Assembly (NCBI GenBank): GCA_006503535.1
Contig: QYRS01000015.1
Coordinates: 496,001-560,000, forward strand
Reading direction: 5' to 3'
Source: Arthrinium phaeospermum
Lineage: Eukaryota; Ascomycota; Sordariomycetes; Amphisphaeriales; Apiosporaceae
DNA length: 64,000 bases
The notes beneath the pieces were generated by a model. It searched no databases. It was given only the letters and a program-made list of their open reading frames with translations, and was not told where the DNA came from. Positions 11,189 to 22,259 of this stretch are shown piece after piece. A program made the position numbers and the translations under genes. The first letter of the stretch is position 1, and every line of letters starts with the position of its first letter.

Positions 11189-11946
11189 ATGCCGACCTGT
11201 TTTGCGTATATTTTCTGTCGGTTGACACTGATATGATTCCGGCCGAAGTTGGACCTTTCCTGGCTAGTCTCAAAGGCGAGAGGGTGAAGCTGTCTGCACC
11301 ATCGCGGTCATATCAATAATCTTTAGCTACACCGATGCGCAACACTACGACTATCAAATTACAGACACTCTACTCATGGGCGATAAATAAACACTCGCAC
11401 ACTTGCACGACCGTAGAAAACTATTGAAAACTACAATTCATCTTAATTGTTAATCCTCGTTTGGCTCCCATGCGTTCAATCACTCTCGACAAACACATAC
11501 AAACTGCGCTGTATGCTCAACCTTCTCGAAACCCCCCACTCAAAGGAAGGAAGGCGCCTCGTGTAATGTCTTCAAAAGGTCGGTACGCTTATTGAATCAG
11601 TCCACTCTGAATATACCACTATGAATAGGCAGCTGGACATAGTCTTCACTTTCCATGGAATTTTGCCATTTACTCAGCTGAGTAACCCGGCTGTGATAGT
11701 CACATTAGCAACCAAAAGTTCTTCTCGACCACGGTACGGCAGAGGCTCCTGTCCTGGGAGGCGGGCAAAACCAAACCTAAACCTATCTGCTCTCACTGAC
11801 TTTTGTTTAAAATTTTTCCCTTTCTCATGATCAAGTACTACTCAAAGGGAAATGACGGCTCTTGTCGTTGGCCAATTTTGGTAACTAGCTTGTCATACAG
11901 GCGGCGGGATTTTGGACATTCATTGAACCCCCGAAGCAGGCTAAAT
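11189..11946. other. Intergenic, nothing supportable
   Basis: No gene motif is visible apart from possible upstream extension of the next frame, which stays open back to 11803. Confidence 0.45.
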
Positions 11947-12777
11947 ATGGCTATCTACTTCACAGAGAAGAGATTATCGGAATTTGATCTCGGCCACGAT
12001 GGGGTAATGGCAAGTTTGCCTAAGCGGCGGCGAGCTGCTCCCGTGCCAGTGGCTGTGGACTGGACCTGCTTCGCCACCGAGATCGACCTCGAGAACACCA
12101 TGAGCGTCCTGTACGCCACCTACTCCAGAATCGACAAGCTCATGATCGTCATCCCCAAGAAGTCACCATCGCCACCAATTGACCCTCCTGCAGGCGTTGA
12201 GGGAGAGGAAGAGGAGGAGGTGAAGCCGCACTTCCTTTTCACGCCAGCACCATCGTCGCAGAATCTGGTCTACAACCATCGCCACGTCCACTGGTCCGTC
12301 GTCAAGAGCCACATCCACCACACCCTCCGGGACCACGAGGGGTTCTGGTCGAGCCTGCACACGACGCTCCGGATGTCGGGCATCCGCCGCTGCTATCACC
12401 AAGACGACGGAGGGGTGTGCCAGAGGAAGAGGAGCCGCGGCAGCGGCGGTACATGTGGCATGCCGATTGTCTGCGTCATGGAGGTCGAACACGTCGGAGG
12501 CGACATGCCGGACACGGTGCCGGCGCCGGTGCCGGAGCTGACGTGGTGCGAGCACAGATGGCTGTAGATCGGAGGCACTCCGCTTCCTGTTGCAGCAGTG
12601 TCGGAGGGGGATGACGATCTACCTGACTTGGTGGACTCTGCGTTGGTTCACCCCGAACTGCTTGGTTACTTTGATTTTGGGCCAACACCGTCGAGCCAGC
12701 AGCAGACCCAGACGAGCGCCGGCGCCTATCTCCCCGATGTGCATCGTGGCAAGACGAGCATGTGGGATGACGAATGA
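11947..12777 (+). CDS. Hypothetical protein interrupted by one in-frame TAG
   Basis: The frame from ATG 11947 (MAIYFTEKRLSEFDLGHDG) runs to TAG at 12565-12567, then continues in the same frame with clearly coding sequence (SEGDDDLPDLVDSALVHPEL, GYFDFGPTPSSQQQ) to TGA at 12775-12777. Neither half matches a family I know. The first half has the phrase MSVLYATYSRIDKLMIVIPK and an acidic EEEEE patch; the second is acidic and Gln-rich. No good GT-AG intron in the right phase removes the TAG. The best in-phase option, 12529-12606, has a poor GTGCCG donor. A nonsense mutation is the simplest reading, with an unusual intron or readthrough as alternatives. Start codons at 11827 or 12007 are also possible. 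Confidence 0.45.
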
Positions 12778-13060
12778 TCAAGGAGGACAGAACGGAAATA
12801 GGAGTGGTGGACTTGCCCTTAATCCAGTAATTGCAGCTAATTGACCGAACCAGCCCGGTTCGCTAGCATACACTTAAACGCTTAATCTCAACGTGACCCA
12901 AAGTCCAACAACCACCATGTCCATAGTCTCCCAACTCTCGTCCACCAGGGTTCTAGATTCTTGATGTGAAGTTTGATTGTGCTCATCGGAACATGACTTG
13001 CTACATTCCTTCGAGGAGTTGGCAGCCGTTGAGGCGGAAATACCTGTTGCATCCCGTGGC

Positions 13061-13536
13061 TCACAGCTTCTCGACGACCGCTGCGGTCCCGGTGAAGAAG
13101 ACCTTATCACAGGGCGGATGGTAGAAAACATTGTGGCGTAGGCGGATGATGGCATTGCCTCCTCGTGCTTGCGTCTCAATGGTTATGCGGGCCAATGCGT
13201 CGTTGTTGCAGGAGTACATCTGATTGCCCCTTTCTTTATTAGTCCTCTCCTCTGAAGTCTTGAAGTTAAGTGACAAGTCGAAACAGCACAAGCAGACATG
13301 AAGGCATCTTCACGCACCTTTTTCAACAAAGTGGAATCCCTGGAGAATGGTCCATTTGGGTCTGTATATGAGTAGCCATAGACGGCGCCGATGGTTCGGA
13401 CGATTTTGTACCCCGGCAACTCCGACAAGGTAGTGGTCATGACATTGTTGGTCTCGGGCAATACGCGGTATTGAGGCTGGGTTGCCTCGATTTTGACGGG
13501 GGTGGGCTCACTGTCGTTTTTCTTCGAGGGCGACAT
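13061..13536 (-). CDS. YbjQ/UPF0145-family protein
   Basis: Two exons, 13536-13318 and about 13249-13061, giving about 135 aa. The sequence shows the family pattern: TTLSELPGYKIVRTIGAVYG at the N-terminal strand, then FSRDSTLLKK, and in exon 2 ALARITIETQARGGNAIIRL followed by FFTGTAAVV. This matches the small bacterial/fungal UPF0145 (YbjQ, PF01906) fold, proposed for metal binding but functionally unclear. The acceptor is ambiguous: 13250 (68-bp intron) and 13220 (98-bp intron) both keep frame and differ by ten residues. The start ATG at 13536 is the first in frame. No signal peptide or membrane segment is visible, so a cytosolic protein is expected. Confidence 0.8.
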
Positions 13537-14163
13537 GATGCTCGTCGGAGTCTAAGTATGGACGGATAATGGCACAGATATTTAGGATGAGTGGCTTTGG
13601 TAGGTACCTGGGCAAGAAAAGATACAAGAGTAGATGAATAGGTCGTATGCGGAGGGGTGCAGGCTTTAGAAGAATTTAGGGGAGAAGAGTTCAGCTTGAG
13701 GTCTTCCACAATAATCCTCAGGGTACTGGGCATAGCCTTGGGCGACCTGATTCTGAAGTCGCCCTTGCCATACACGATCGCCAGTCCGCGCCTGCCAGCT
13801 GCAAAGAGCCACGTCGGATGGTCATGCCGTTTTGAAGGTAAACTGCCATTGCCTCCTGTAGCCGAAACGGACATCTCGCTTCGAAAACTGGCATTGATGA
13901 CTGCAGGAGAGTGACATATGCACCTTCCTCTGGAGACGTGCGGTTCAGGTCAATCGTATTAACTCATGTTGCGAAGGAACTTCTCATGGACGTGGACAGA
14001 CATGCTTGAAACTGATTGCTGCGATGGTAAATAATAATGTATATGTGGTCATGAAATATATATCGACTTCTCTGTAAACGATATTGCTGTGGCCTTTGGT
14101 TCTGAAGTTCAAACCAAATACATCCAGATACAGTACATCTAGTCAGTGGTAACATCAAATGTT
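13537..14163. other. Intergenic between convergently placed minus genes
   Basis: No gene is supportable. Frames on both strands at 13657-13914 overlap each other and carry no motif. This stretch holds the YbjQ-family promoter and the 3' flank of the deacetylase. Confidence 0.45.
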
Positions 14164-16598
14164 TCACAAAGGAGGTGCATTGGGATCCTCCATGCACTGG
14201 TCGACCCGCATCAACTGCTTCCCCGTCGCCTTGGCCAGCTGAATGAACTGCTTCAGGTATCCGACCGTGGACGGATACAGGTAGTGCATGACCACCAAGT
14301 TGCCGCCCTTGGCCAGGTCGCGCTTGAACGCATCCAGCTGCTTCTCGGGCGTCGGCCCGGTCGCGTAGAGCCAGTCCTCAACGTCGACGCTCCACTGAAC
14401 GATGTAGGGCGACTCCGTCCCCAGGGCCACGGCGAGGCGCTGCCGCATCCGCGCGCCCTCGTTGCCGAAGGGGGCGCGGAAGTAGGGCGTGACGAGGCCG
14501 TCGAACGTCTTCTTGACCGTGGCGATGTCGTTGTTGTACTCCCAGTCGATGGCCGCGTAGTCGGGCAGCCCCTCCATCTTCGGGTGCGTGAACGAGTGCA
14601 GGGCGATCTGGTGGCCCTGCGACTGCATCTCGCGGTACACGTTGGTCAGGTTGGTGCTCGGGTCCTCGAGCGGCGCGCCGACGGTAAAGAAGGTCACCTT
14701 GATGTTCTCCTCCTTGACGATGCTCATGACTTGCTGCGCGAGGCCTGGGTCGCCGTCGTCGATGGCAAAGGCAAAGGAGTTGGGCCGCTTGCAGGCGAAC
14801 ACGAAGTTGCCGCTGGGGAGCTTGGACGGGATCTTGAACGAGGCCGGGATCGACGGGACAATCTCGACCTTTTTGAGCACGACCGATTCGGTGGTGTAGA
14901 ATCCCTTGAAAGCGAGGCCAATCACCCTCGACCTGTCAATGTTGAAATGCGAGATGGGAATGTAGATATCGCTCCCAGAAGAATAGCGGGCAGCCTCGAG
15001 AGAGTCCCAGGTCTCGGGAAACGGTGCGATGTCCTCGCTGCACTGCGAGTTGTGCTGCTGGAGGGCGACGGAGAACTTGTTGCTCCCACTGTAGGCAATA
15101 TGGAGATAGGACCCGTCGAAGCTGTGCAGGTTGCGACAGCTGCCCGAAAGCTGGGTGTAGAACGCATAATCAGAATCGCTTGACTTGATGGTCAGTTGCT
15201 TGTTGCCCCAGGTGAGAGAGATTTCCTCATCGCCGCCGTGCCAGAACCCAAGAGCGTTAGCGCCATTGTTGGCGAACTCATCAATGACTAGGGCAGAGGC
15301 TGTGCTGCTCGGGGCTGGGACTGTCGAAGTCGGTCCCGCAGGCGCCGTAGTTGTTGGGACTTGATACTGGGATGGAGTCGTGCCACAGTAGAAAGCCATC
15401 GGCCCAAAGGTGACGGGACCGGTGAAGCCTGTGAAGAAAACGGTCCTTATCTTCGTGAGGTCAAGACTGCTGAATTTGGAAAAGGGGATATCGTAGAGCT
15501 TCTCCGTTCCATCAAACGTCCAGCCGAGCTCTGCGGAGGTCTGGGCCGCGTTGACCTTGTCGACGTCATCGCCGCATTGGGCTGGCGAGCTGAGCTGAAC
15601 GCTGAGTCTGGTACCTCGCGGCGCCTTGATAGGTAGCGAGATCCCACCATAGACGTTTTGGGCATTGACACAGCCCACCTGGCTGTAGAAGTACGAGCCG
15701 GTGTTGGTGGGGGTGAACGTTACGTGGTTATCGTTGCTGACGACGACAGACTTCATGGTAGCATCATCCGAAGACGGCTTGATCATGGCGTTGTAGTACA
15801 GGAAGGTCAGCCGTGACTGTGACTCCCAGTCATCAATGAGAAGGTTAGAACAGCTCCCCGGGGGAGGAGCTGGATCAGTACCCGTAGCCGTGGGGTTCTT
15901 CGAAGTGATTGTGGAAATGGTAGTAGGCACTAAGAAAAGCAGTCGCAAATCAGCCGAAAGTACAAGGGATATTTTTTGCACATGGGGTACCCGTACCTGA
16001 AGTTGTCTGTCCAGGCGTACTGCAGACGAACTGGATATCATTGAGTACCCACCTCACTCCCGTCTTGGAGAAGGTTGACCACACAAGGCCCGTGATGGCA
16101 TTGGTCTCGGCGCCTGCGAAGGAGGAGAGGGGTACCGTGACCGTCTGCTTTGATCCAGTGAGGCCGCTGACGGTGAAGTAGCTGCTGGAATAGGCCGACG
16201 CCGAGCATGATGACTTGGTCTGAATCTCGAGCAAAGCCGTCCCGCCGTTTGGCCCAATGACGGAGAATGAGACTGCATTGTAGCCTTCGTTCTTGGCCTG
16301 AGTGCAGGTGAAGGTCTCGTAAAAGTACGAGTCCGCCTTAGGGGTAAATGCCAGGGAGCCATCGACAACCGAGATAGAAGTCATGGAGCCATCATCTAAG
16401 GGGGGCTTGTTAGTGTGTATACTGAGGGTAGCCTCCTGTGGGTTTGGTCATACCGCTGGTCCAACTACCCAATGTGTTGGTATTTGTTGACCACGTTGAG
16501 AAATTATCGATTAGAAGATTAGAGCTACAGGCAGCGCTGGCGACTTTGCCGCCCAGAAGGCCGGCAAGGATGCCGCCGGTCCATGAACGGACATGCAT
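14164..16598 (-). CDS. Secreted polysaccharide (chitin) deacetylase with three N-terminal beta-sandwich-like modules
   Basis: Three exons: 16598-16454, 16395-15997 and 15929-14164, giving 769 aa. Signal peptide MHVRSWTGGILAGLLGGKVA is followed by three related modules, each opening with a (S/A)xL(L/V)ID(N/D/E)(F/W) motif: SSNLLIDNFS, CSNLLIDDWE and SALVIDEFAN. Ser/Thr/Pro linkers separate them. The C-terminal NodB domain shows the metal Asp motif FAIDDGDPG, the HxxxH motif HSFTHP, RAPFGNEGARMR, WSVDVEDW and VVMHYLYP, so all five carbohydrate-esterase-4 motifs are present. The family removes N-acetyl groups from chitin, yielding chitosan, at the wall or outside the cell. The modules are probably carbohydrate-binding (inference). 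Both splice junctions join in phase 1, and the joined frame is continuous. Confidence 0.9.
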
Positions 16599-18657
16599 TG
16601 GAGGAGTGATAGCAAAGTAGGAGCTGAACGAGTGAAGAAGTAGCTGATGCTACTCGGAATTATTGAGAAATAGCCTAGAAGGTCAGAGCATCGCAAGCTG
16701 ATCCTATCCCTCCATGAACGGCCGATGGTAGACGGCGAACTGCATATTAAATAGAGAGAGCTCGCGCAGTAAGCAGGGGGGCAGGTATTACTGCAGCAGC
16801 AGCTGAGCATGCTAAAAATGCACCACCTAATATTGGCAAAGGACCAACAAAAAAACGAAGCACCCAATGGCGACAAACACTTGCCAATGTTCTGAACACG
16901 AGCACTTGGCCCTGCACGTTCTCGAGTCGCCGTTTCGTTGCATCTCGGCGATTCTTGTCCCGCCTTGACCAGCCTCGACTAACATCTCCGCCAAGATGCT
17001 TACTGGCGATCGAGAGCGAGCTAAGAAGGCAGACCACCGGGGTCCTGTCCATCGGTCACCCCATCTCCAGGCACAAATGGGACCAGAAGTGGGTTGCGAT
17101 CGCGGCGCTAGATGCGAGAAAGGAGCCTGCTTCCGAAAGAAGCAACACCGTAGTCTCCAGCTTCCTCAGCTGCCGCAATGTAGGTGAAGCACCAGCGGCG
17201 GCGCGGATGGGTTGAGGCTCACCCTAAAAGTAGGGCAAGCCACGGCCCGGGGGCAGGGGCGTGGTCAGTAAGCCTTTCTTTTTTCATCAGAAAAGGCCGA
17301 GACGAATTTTCGTCGTTAAGAGTTGGGATACCGATATATTGTCCGGGTCGGTAATGGTTAACCTTAGATCGCCAAATTACCAACACGCCACTCCTTCCTT
17401 CGATCAGACTTGCTTTTGGCAAGCACGGCGACGATGACGTACCGCGTGCATTGGTTCATCACCATGGCTGGAATCCAACTGGTCAAGCTTGCATACGGCG
17501 AACACTTACGGCCAGTGCAGCAAATTTGCATTTCGCTCACTGCAGCAGCACCCGACCCGGTGAATCACGAGGAGGTATGGTATGGTGCCACGAAGCATAG
17601 TAAGCGTGCCAATACTTGGCCAAAAGTAGTGTTCGGCTTCGGTTGCCCACAACCACCATCCTTCGTGTTTTGGCCATGGCAATTGAGAAGTCGGAGGTGT
17701 AGAACACAGGCAGGCACCCGACAGATCGAATATGTTACAGGTGGAACGGGACTGGAGACTGGAGACGGCCCCTGCGTTAGTCCCTCTTCCCCCATGAATG
17801 GAGTCGTGCTTATGAGGTTTCTCCATCGCGGTACGGAGTAGCTAGCGCAAGGAAGATCTGATAGCTGGGGTGGCCTGAAAGACCCCTAACCTTATGTCGC
17901 CTCTGTTAGCGAAATAACGATAAAAAACTGTTCATATAGTTGCATAAGAATAATGATGCGACTCTCACTTCTCAAAATATAAACCGGAAATGAGCCTTCG
18001 ATTTCTACCTGGGAGGAATACCGAACACCTATACATAAGGTACATACCTTGTACCCGTATCCTGTATCCTGTAGCCTTTTAGTGCCCGCCTCCCGAAACC
18101 TACACAAATGCCGACTTTGAAAACTTTAGGTAGAAATGGATATTTGGGGTTTTAGCCAGCTCCCTACGTTCCAAAGATATTTCGTGTTCTTCTACTCTTT
18201 TTTTTTTTTTTTTTTTTAAGTATATTCGGTGGAAGATCATGTACCTATGTAATTACATAGACGCGTGAGTCCCGCGGTAGGTTGGTAAGAGGCTCGGATA
18301 CATGGACGTTACGTCAATGTATTCTTAGCACGGACGACAAACGCCGGGCTACAGACAGTGCCCTGACGCAGTGTCAGGCCCCGATAAGCCGATAAGGAAT
18401 CGCAGCTACAGGGGGTGACGCCTCAGCTTAGCTGTCGTCGCATGAACAAGTAAACACGGACATTTCATTGGACATCACTTCGCTCTTTAGGAACATCGTA
18501 TTGAATCATCTGCGAGTTGCCAGCAATATCGAAAAACAAGCCGTTATATTATAGGTTCTGCCATGGTTTGCATGGGCGGGGGATAATTGAGCAACAATGG
18601 GTGCGGCCTGCTCCAAACGTCCTGGGCTATATTGAAGATTACCGTATAATGTTGACA
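16599..18657. other. Intergenic, about 2 kb
   Basis: No gene is supportable. A frame at 17410-17841 overlaps equally long opposite-strand frames and has no motif. The stretch contains a 21-T run and, at its right end, the promoter of the aminopeptidase gene. Confidence 0.5.
18198..18218. repeat. Poly-T run of 21
   Basis: Uninterrupted thymine homopolymer in the promoter-side region of the aminopeptidase gene. It could be a nucleosome-excluding element. Confidence 0.9.
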
Positions 18658-21471
18658 ATGACAACAGCGTCTCCACGACCCTCGACCGATTCTCTCTCGA
18701 CCGTCTCGACGACTAGTCTTGTATTCGAGCGTATAAGTGAACGAGAAAAGCTGCATGAAATCAACACCGACTTTGACGATGAAGACCCCCTGAGAGATGC
18801 AACCGGAGACGAGAGAGAGGCCTTTCTGGCCTCCGCTGCCGGCGGCGGAACCGGAAAGTATATTGCCTTCGACCGCAAGATGAGGAAGATCCTCTTGATC
18901 GCGACAGGCTTGGTCGTCGCTGCTTGGGGCGTCGGACTGTTCATCTATATATCCACGAAGCCGTACGCGACACCCGACCCAACGGCAGCCACCAGCTCCA
19001 AGGGATCCGCCAAGAAGATTACCATGGACCAGATCCAGTCGGGCTATTGGTATCCGGCAAGACACGACATCAGCTGGATCGGAGGGGCGAATGGCGAAGA
19101 CGGCCTGCTTCTCGAGCAAGGTAGCACCGGCAAAGACTACCTCGTCGTCGAGGATGTCCACAGCTTGAGCCCAGAAGCGGTCGCGGCTGGCACCAAGATT
19201 ATGGCCTCTCAAACCTTGATGCGCAATAGCTGGTTTTCGTACAAAGACAAGCAAGTCACGCCCGAGAAGGTGTGGCCGAGCCCAGATCTGAAGAAGGTCT
19301 TGGTCGCATCCCACGTCAAGAGCAACTGGAGACACTCGTTCACGGCCATCTACTGGGTCTTCGATGTCGAAACCCAGAGCGCCGAGCCATTGGATCCCAA
19401 GAACCCCGATCTTCGAGTCCAGCTGGCCCAGTGGAGCCCCAAAAGTAATGCCATCTCATACACCGCTGGGAACAATCTCTACATCCGGCGCCTCGGCGGC
19501 ACAAGTGTGACGCAGGTTACCAAGGACGGAGGCCCAGAGTACTTCTACGGTATCCCGGACTGGGTGTACGAGGAGGAGGTCTTCGGTGGGAGCAGCGCGA
19601 CCTGGTGGTCAAATGATGGCCAGTACATGGCTTTCCTGCGAACCAACGAGACATTGGTGCCGGAATACCCTGTCCAGTACTTCATCGAACGGCCGAGCGG
19701 GACCAAGCCGCAAAAGGGAGAGGAGAATTATCCAGAAGTACGCCAGATCAAGTATCCCAAAGCCGGGTCCCCGAACCCCTTCGTGGATCTCTTGTTCTAC
19801 GACCTTACCCGAGGCGATATGTTCTCAGTTGATATCTCGGGTGGGTTTACCCCCGAAGATCTTCTCATCACCGAGATCGTGTGGGCTGGGGACAAGGTCA
19901 TCATCAAAGAGACCAACCGCGTCAGTGATATCATGCGCGTCGTTCTTGTTGATGCTGTCGCTAGAAGTGGCCAGACCGTCCGGACAGTCGATGTAGGTAA
20001 GATCGACGGAGGTTGGTTCGAGATTGGCCACAATACTCGTTACATCCCGGCCGACCCGGCCAACGGACGTGCGAAGGACGGTTATGTCGACCAAATCATT
20101 CATGATGACGGCGACCATCTGGCATACTTTACTCCACTGGACAATCCCGAGCCGATCATGCTCACTTCGGGCAAATGGGAGGTCGATGAAGCCCCGTCTG
20201 CTGTCGACCTGAAGAATAACCTCGTGTATTTCCATGCCGCCAAGGAGTCCTCGATCCAGCGCCACGTTTACAGCGTGAAGCTCGATGGTTCCGACCTACG
20301 GGCAATCGTCGACACCCAATCCGAAGGCATGTATGAGGCGTCGTTCTCCAGCAAGGCCGGTTACACTCTCCTCACCTACAAAGGCCCCAAAGTCCCCTGG
20401 CAGAAGGTCGTCAGCACCCCAAACAACACCGACAGGTTTGAGTACATTGTGGAAGACAACAAGGAGTTGGTGTCCAAGGTTCAGAAGCATGATCTGCCCA
20501 CTCTTAACTATGGCACAATTAATGTCGACGGCTTCGAGCTCAATTTCCTGGAGCGCCGCCCACCCAACTTCAACAAGAACAAGAAGTACCCGGTTCTGTT
20601 CCAGCAGTACTCGGGCCCTGGCTCCCAGAGCGTCAAGAAGTCGTTTTCCGTTGACTTCCAGTCCTTTGTGGCTGCCAACCTAGGTTACATCGTCGTGACG
20701 GTTGACGGCCGTGGTACAGGTTTCATTGGTCGCAAGGCCCGCGTATGCGTGCGTAAGGAACTTGGCAAGTGGGAGGCGCATGATCAGATTGCGGCCGCTA
20801 AGATCTGGGCTGCCAAACCCTATATCGATGCTAGCCGCGTCGCTATTTGGGGCTGGTCTTTTGGTGGTTTCAACACCCTCAAGACGCTTGAGCAGGACGC
20901 CGGTCAGACCTTCCGCTACGGCATGGCTGTTGCCCCCGTCACCGACTGGCGCTTCTACGACAGCATCTACACTGAGCGTTACATGCTTACGCCGCAAGAG
21001 AACGAGGTCGGCTACAGCCGCACTGCCATCAGCAACGCCACGGCGCTCTCTGGAAACGTCCGGTTCCTGATTATGCATGGTGTCGCCGATGACAATGTGC
21101 ACATGCAAAACACTCTCACGTTGTTGGACAAGCTTGACCTGGCCAATGTCGAGAACTACGACCTCCACATGTTCCCCGACAGCGATCACGGCATCTATTT
21201 CCACAATGCGAACCGCATCGTCTATGACAGTAAGTCTGACCCTCCGGCAACCTGACACGACCGACGCTAACATGCTTTTGCAGAATTGACCAATTGGCTC
21301 GTAAACGCCTTTAACGGCGAATGGCTCAAGATTACGGACGCAAAGCCCAACCCCATTCGCAAGAGGAGTTTGGAGGAGATTCGGGAAAGGGGCGACATCG
21401 GGATCTCGGTCACAGGCGGAGGCGCGAACCCCGTCCCATTGTCCCTCTTGTCGGGACTGGAGTCTGTTTGA
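18658..21471 (+). CDS. dapB: Dipeptidyl aminopeptidase, type II membrane S9B serine peptidase
   Basis: Two exons, 18658-21229 and 21284-21471 (54-bp intron), giving 919 aa. A cytosolic N-terminus rich in Ser/Thr and acid is followed by one signal-anchor, [20 protein letters not shown], then a beta-propeller (about 110-600) and an alpha/beta hydrolase domain. Catalytic residues by family motif are Ser734 in GWSFGGF (usually GWSYGGY), Asp811 in HGVADDNVH and His844 in DSDHGIYFH. The propeller double-Glu motif is DWVYEEEVF. This matches yeast DAP2/STE13 and Aspergillus DapB, which remove X-Pro/X-Ala dipeptides, usually in the vacuole; the compartment is inferred from homology. An in-frame ATG nine bases upstream (18649) is an alternative start. 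The unspliced frame would lose the last 62 residues after VYD. Confidence 0.93.
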
Positions 21472-21677
21472 AGCATTGTCATGGGCGTAGCGGTTGAGCA
21501 TGTTTTGTATATCTCCTGTTTGGGGGCCATGTAATTATATAAATGTCAATTTGAAACTCACTGGTTGGAATGTCTCGAGTGATCACAAATGCATGGAAAC
21601 ACCGATTGCCAATCATAACTAGGTATCATTACGCTTACTGCCATCGAACACATTTGCCCGGCCTCGTTGTTTCGTGT

Positions 21678-22259
21678 TCATGTCAATTCCATATACTGAG
21701 CCGGACCAGTCCCTCCGCAGCCAGTTTGACGCAAGGCAAACAGGCAAGTTCTCCCCCCTATCAGTAGGATGTAGAGACCCAGCCCGCAGTAGGTGGCCAT
21801 GGCGACGACGAGGACCAGCCAGCCCACCATGGGCGGCAGGACCCAGCTCAGCACGGCGCCGACCCCCTCGTCGGCGCCCCGGACGACCAGCTCGGCGCAG
21901 AACCAGGCGAGCACGGCCAGCATCTGCAGCGCCCAGAGCGCGGCGCAGGCGATGACGGCCACGGCCCGGCCCCGCGTCATGGACGGGGTCGTCGTCGCGG
22001 CCGCTTCCTCCTCCCGGAAGAAGAAGGCGTCGTGCCGGCGTCGGAACTCGGGCAGCGGCCACACGGCTAGGGCGTACTGCGCCGCCACCCACGCCGCGCG
22101 CGTGGCGGCGTTGAGGACGACCAGCAGGGTGAGGGGCGCCAGCCGCGGGTCCGAGGCGGTCAGGTCCAGCAGGCGCGTCCAGATTAGGGTGCCCTCGATC
22201 AGGAGGAGGGCGATGGCGGATAGCGCCCAGGGGACGGCGAGGATGCTGGGTTGGAACAT
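21678..22259 (-). CDS. Small multi-pass membrane protein
   Basis: Single exon, 193 aa, ATG at 22259 (MFQPSILAVPWALSAIALLL). About four hydrophobic segments: residues 5-27, 40-65, 97-122 and 130-165. A charged loop (EFRRRHDAFFFREEEAA) lies between the second and third. Membrane segments are Ala/Leu/Val/Trp-rich. I recognise no family. It converges with the aminopeptidase gene, leaving about 200 bp between stops. The frame is very GC-rich and long open frames also exist on the other strand, but the regular hydrophobic pattern and terminal start/stop support this one. Confidence 0.6.
   Translation of the reverse strand: MFQPSILAVPWALSAIALLLIEGTLIWTRLLDLTASDPRLAPLTLLVVLNAATRAAWVAAQYALAVWPLPEFRRRHDAFFFREEEAAATTTPSMTRGRAVAVIACAALWALQMLAVLAWFCAELVVRGADEGVGAVLSWVLPPMVGWLVLVVAMATYCGLGLYILLIGGRTCLFALRQTGCGGTGPAQYMELT

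Noticed and set aside
14146..15183. 345-codon plus-strand frame
   Set aside because: It is the antisense shadow of the chitin deacetylase. Its Arg/Val/Leu/Gly-rich composition reflects GC-rich third positions of the real gene.
17410..17841. 143-codon plus-strand frame
   Set aside because: Opposite-strand frames of similar length overlap it. It has no family motif, signal peptide or plausible splice partners.
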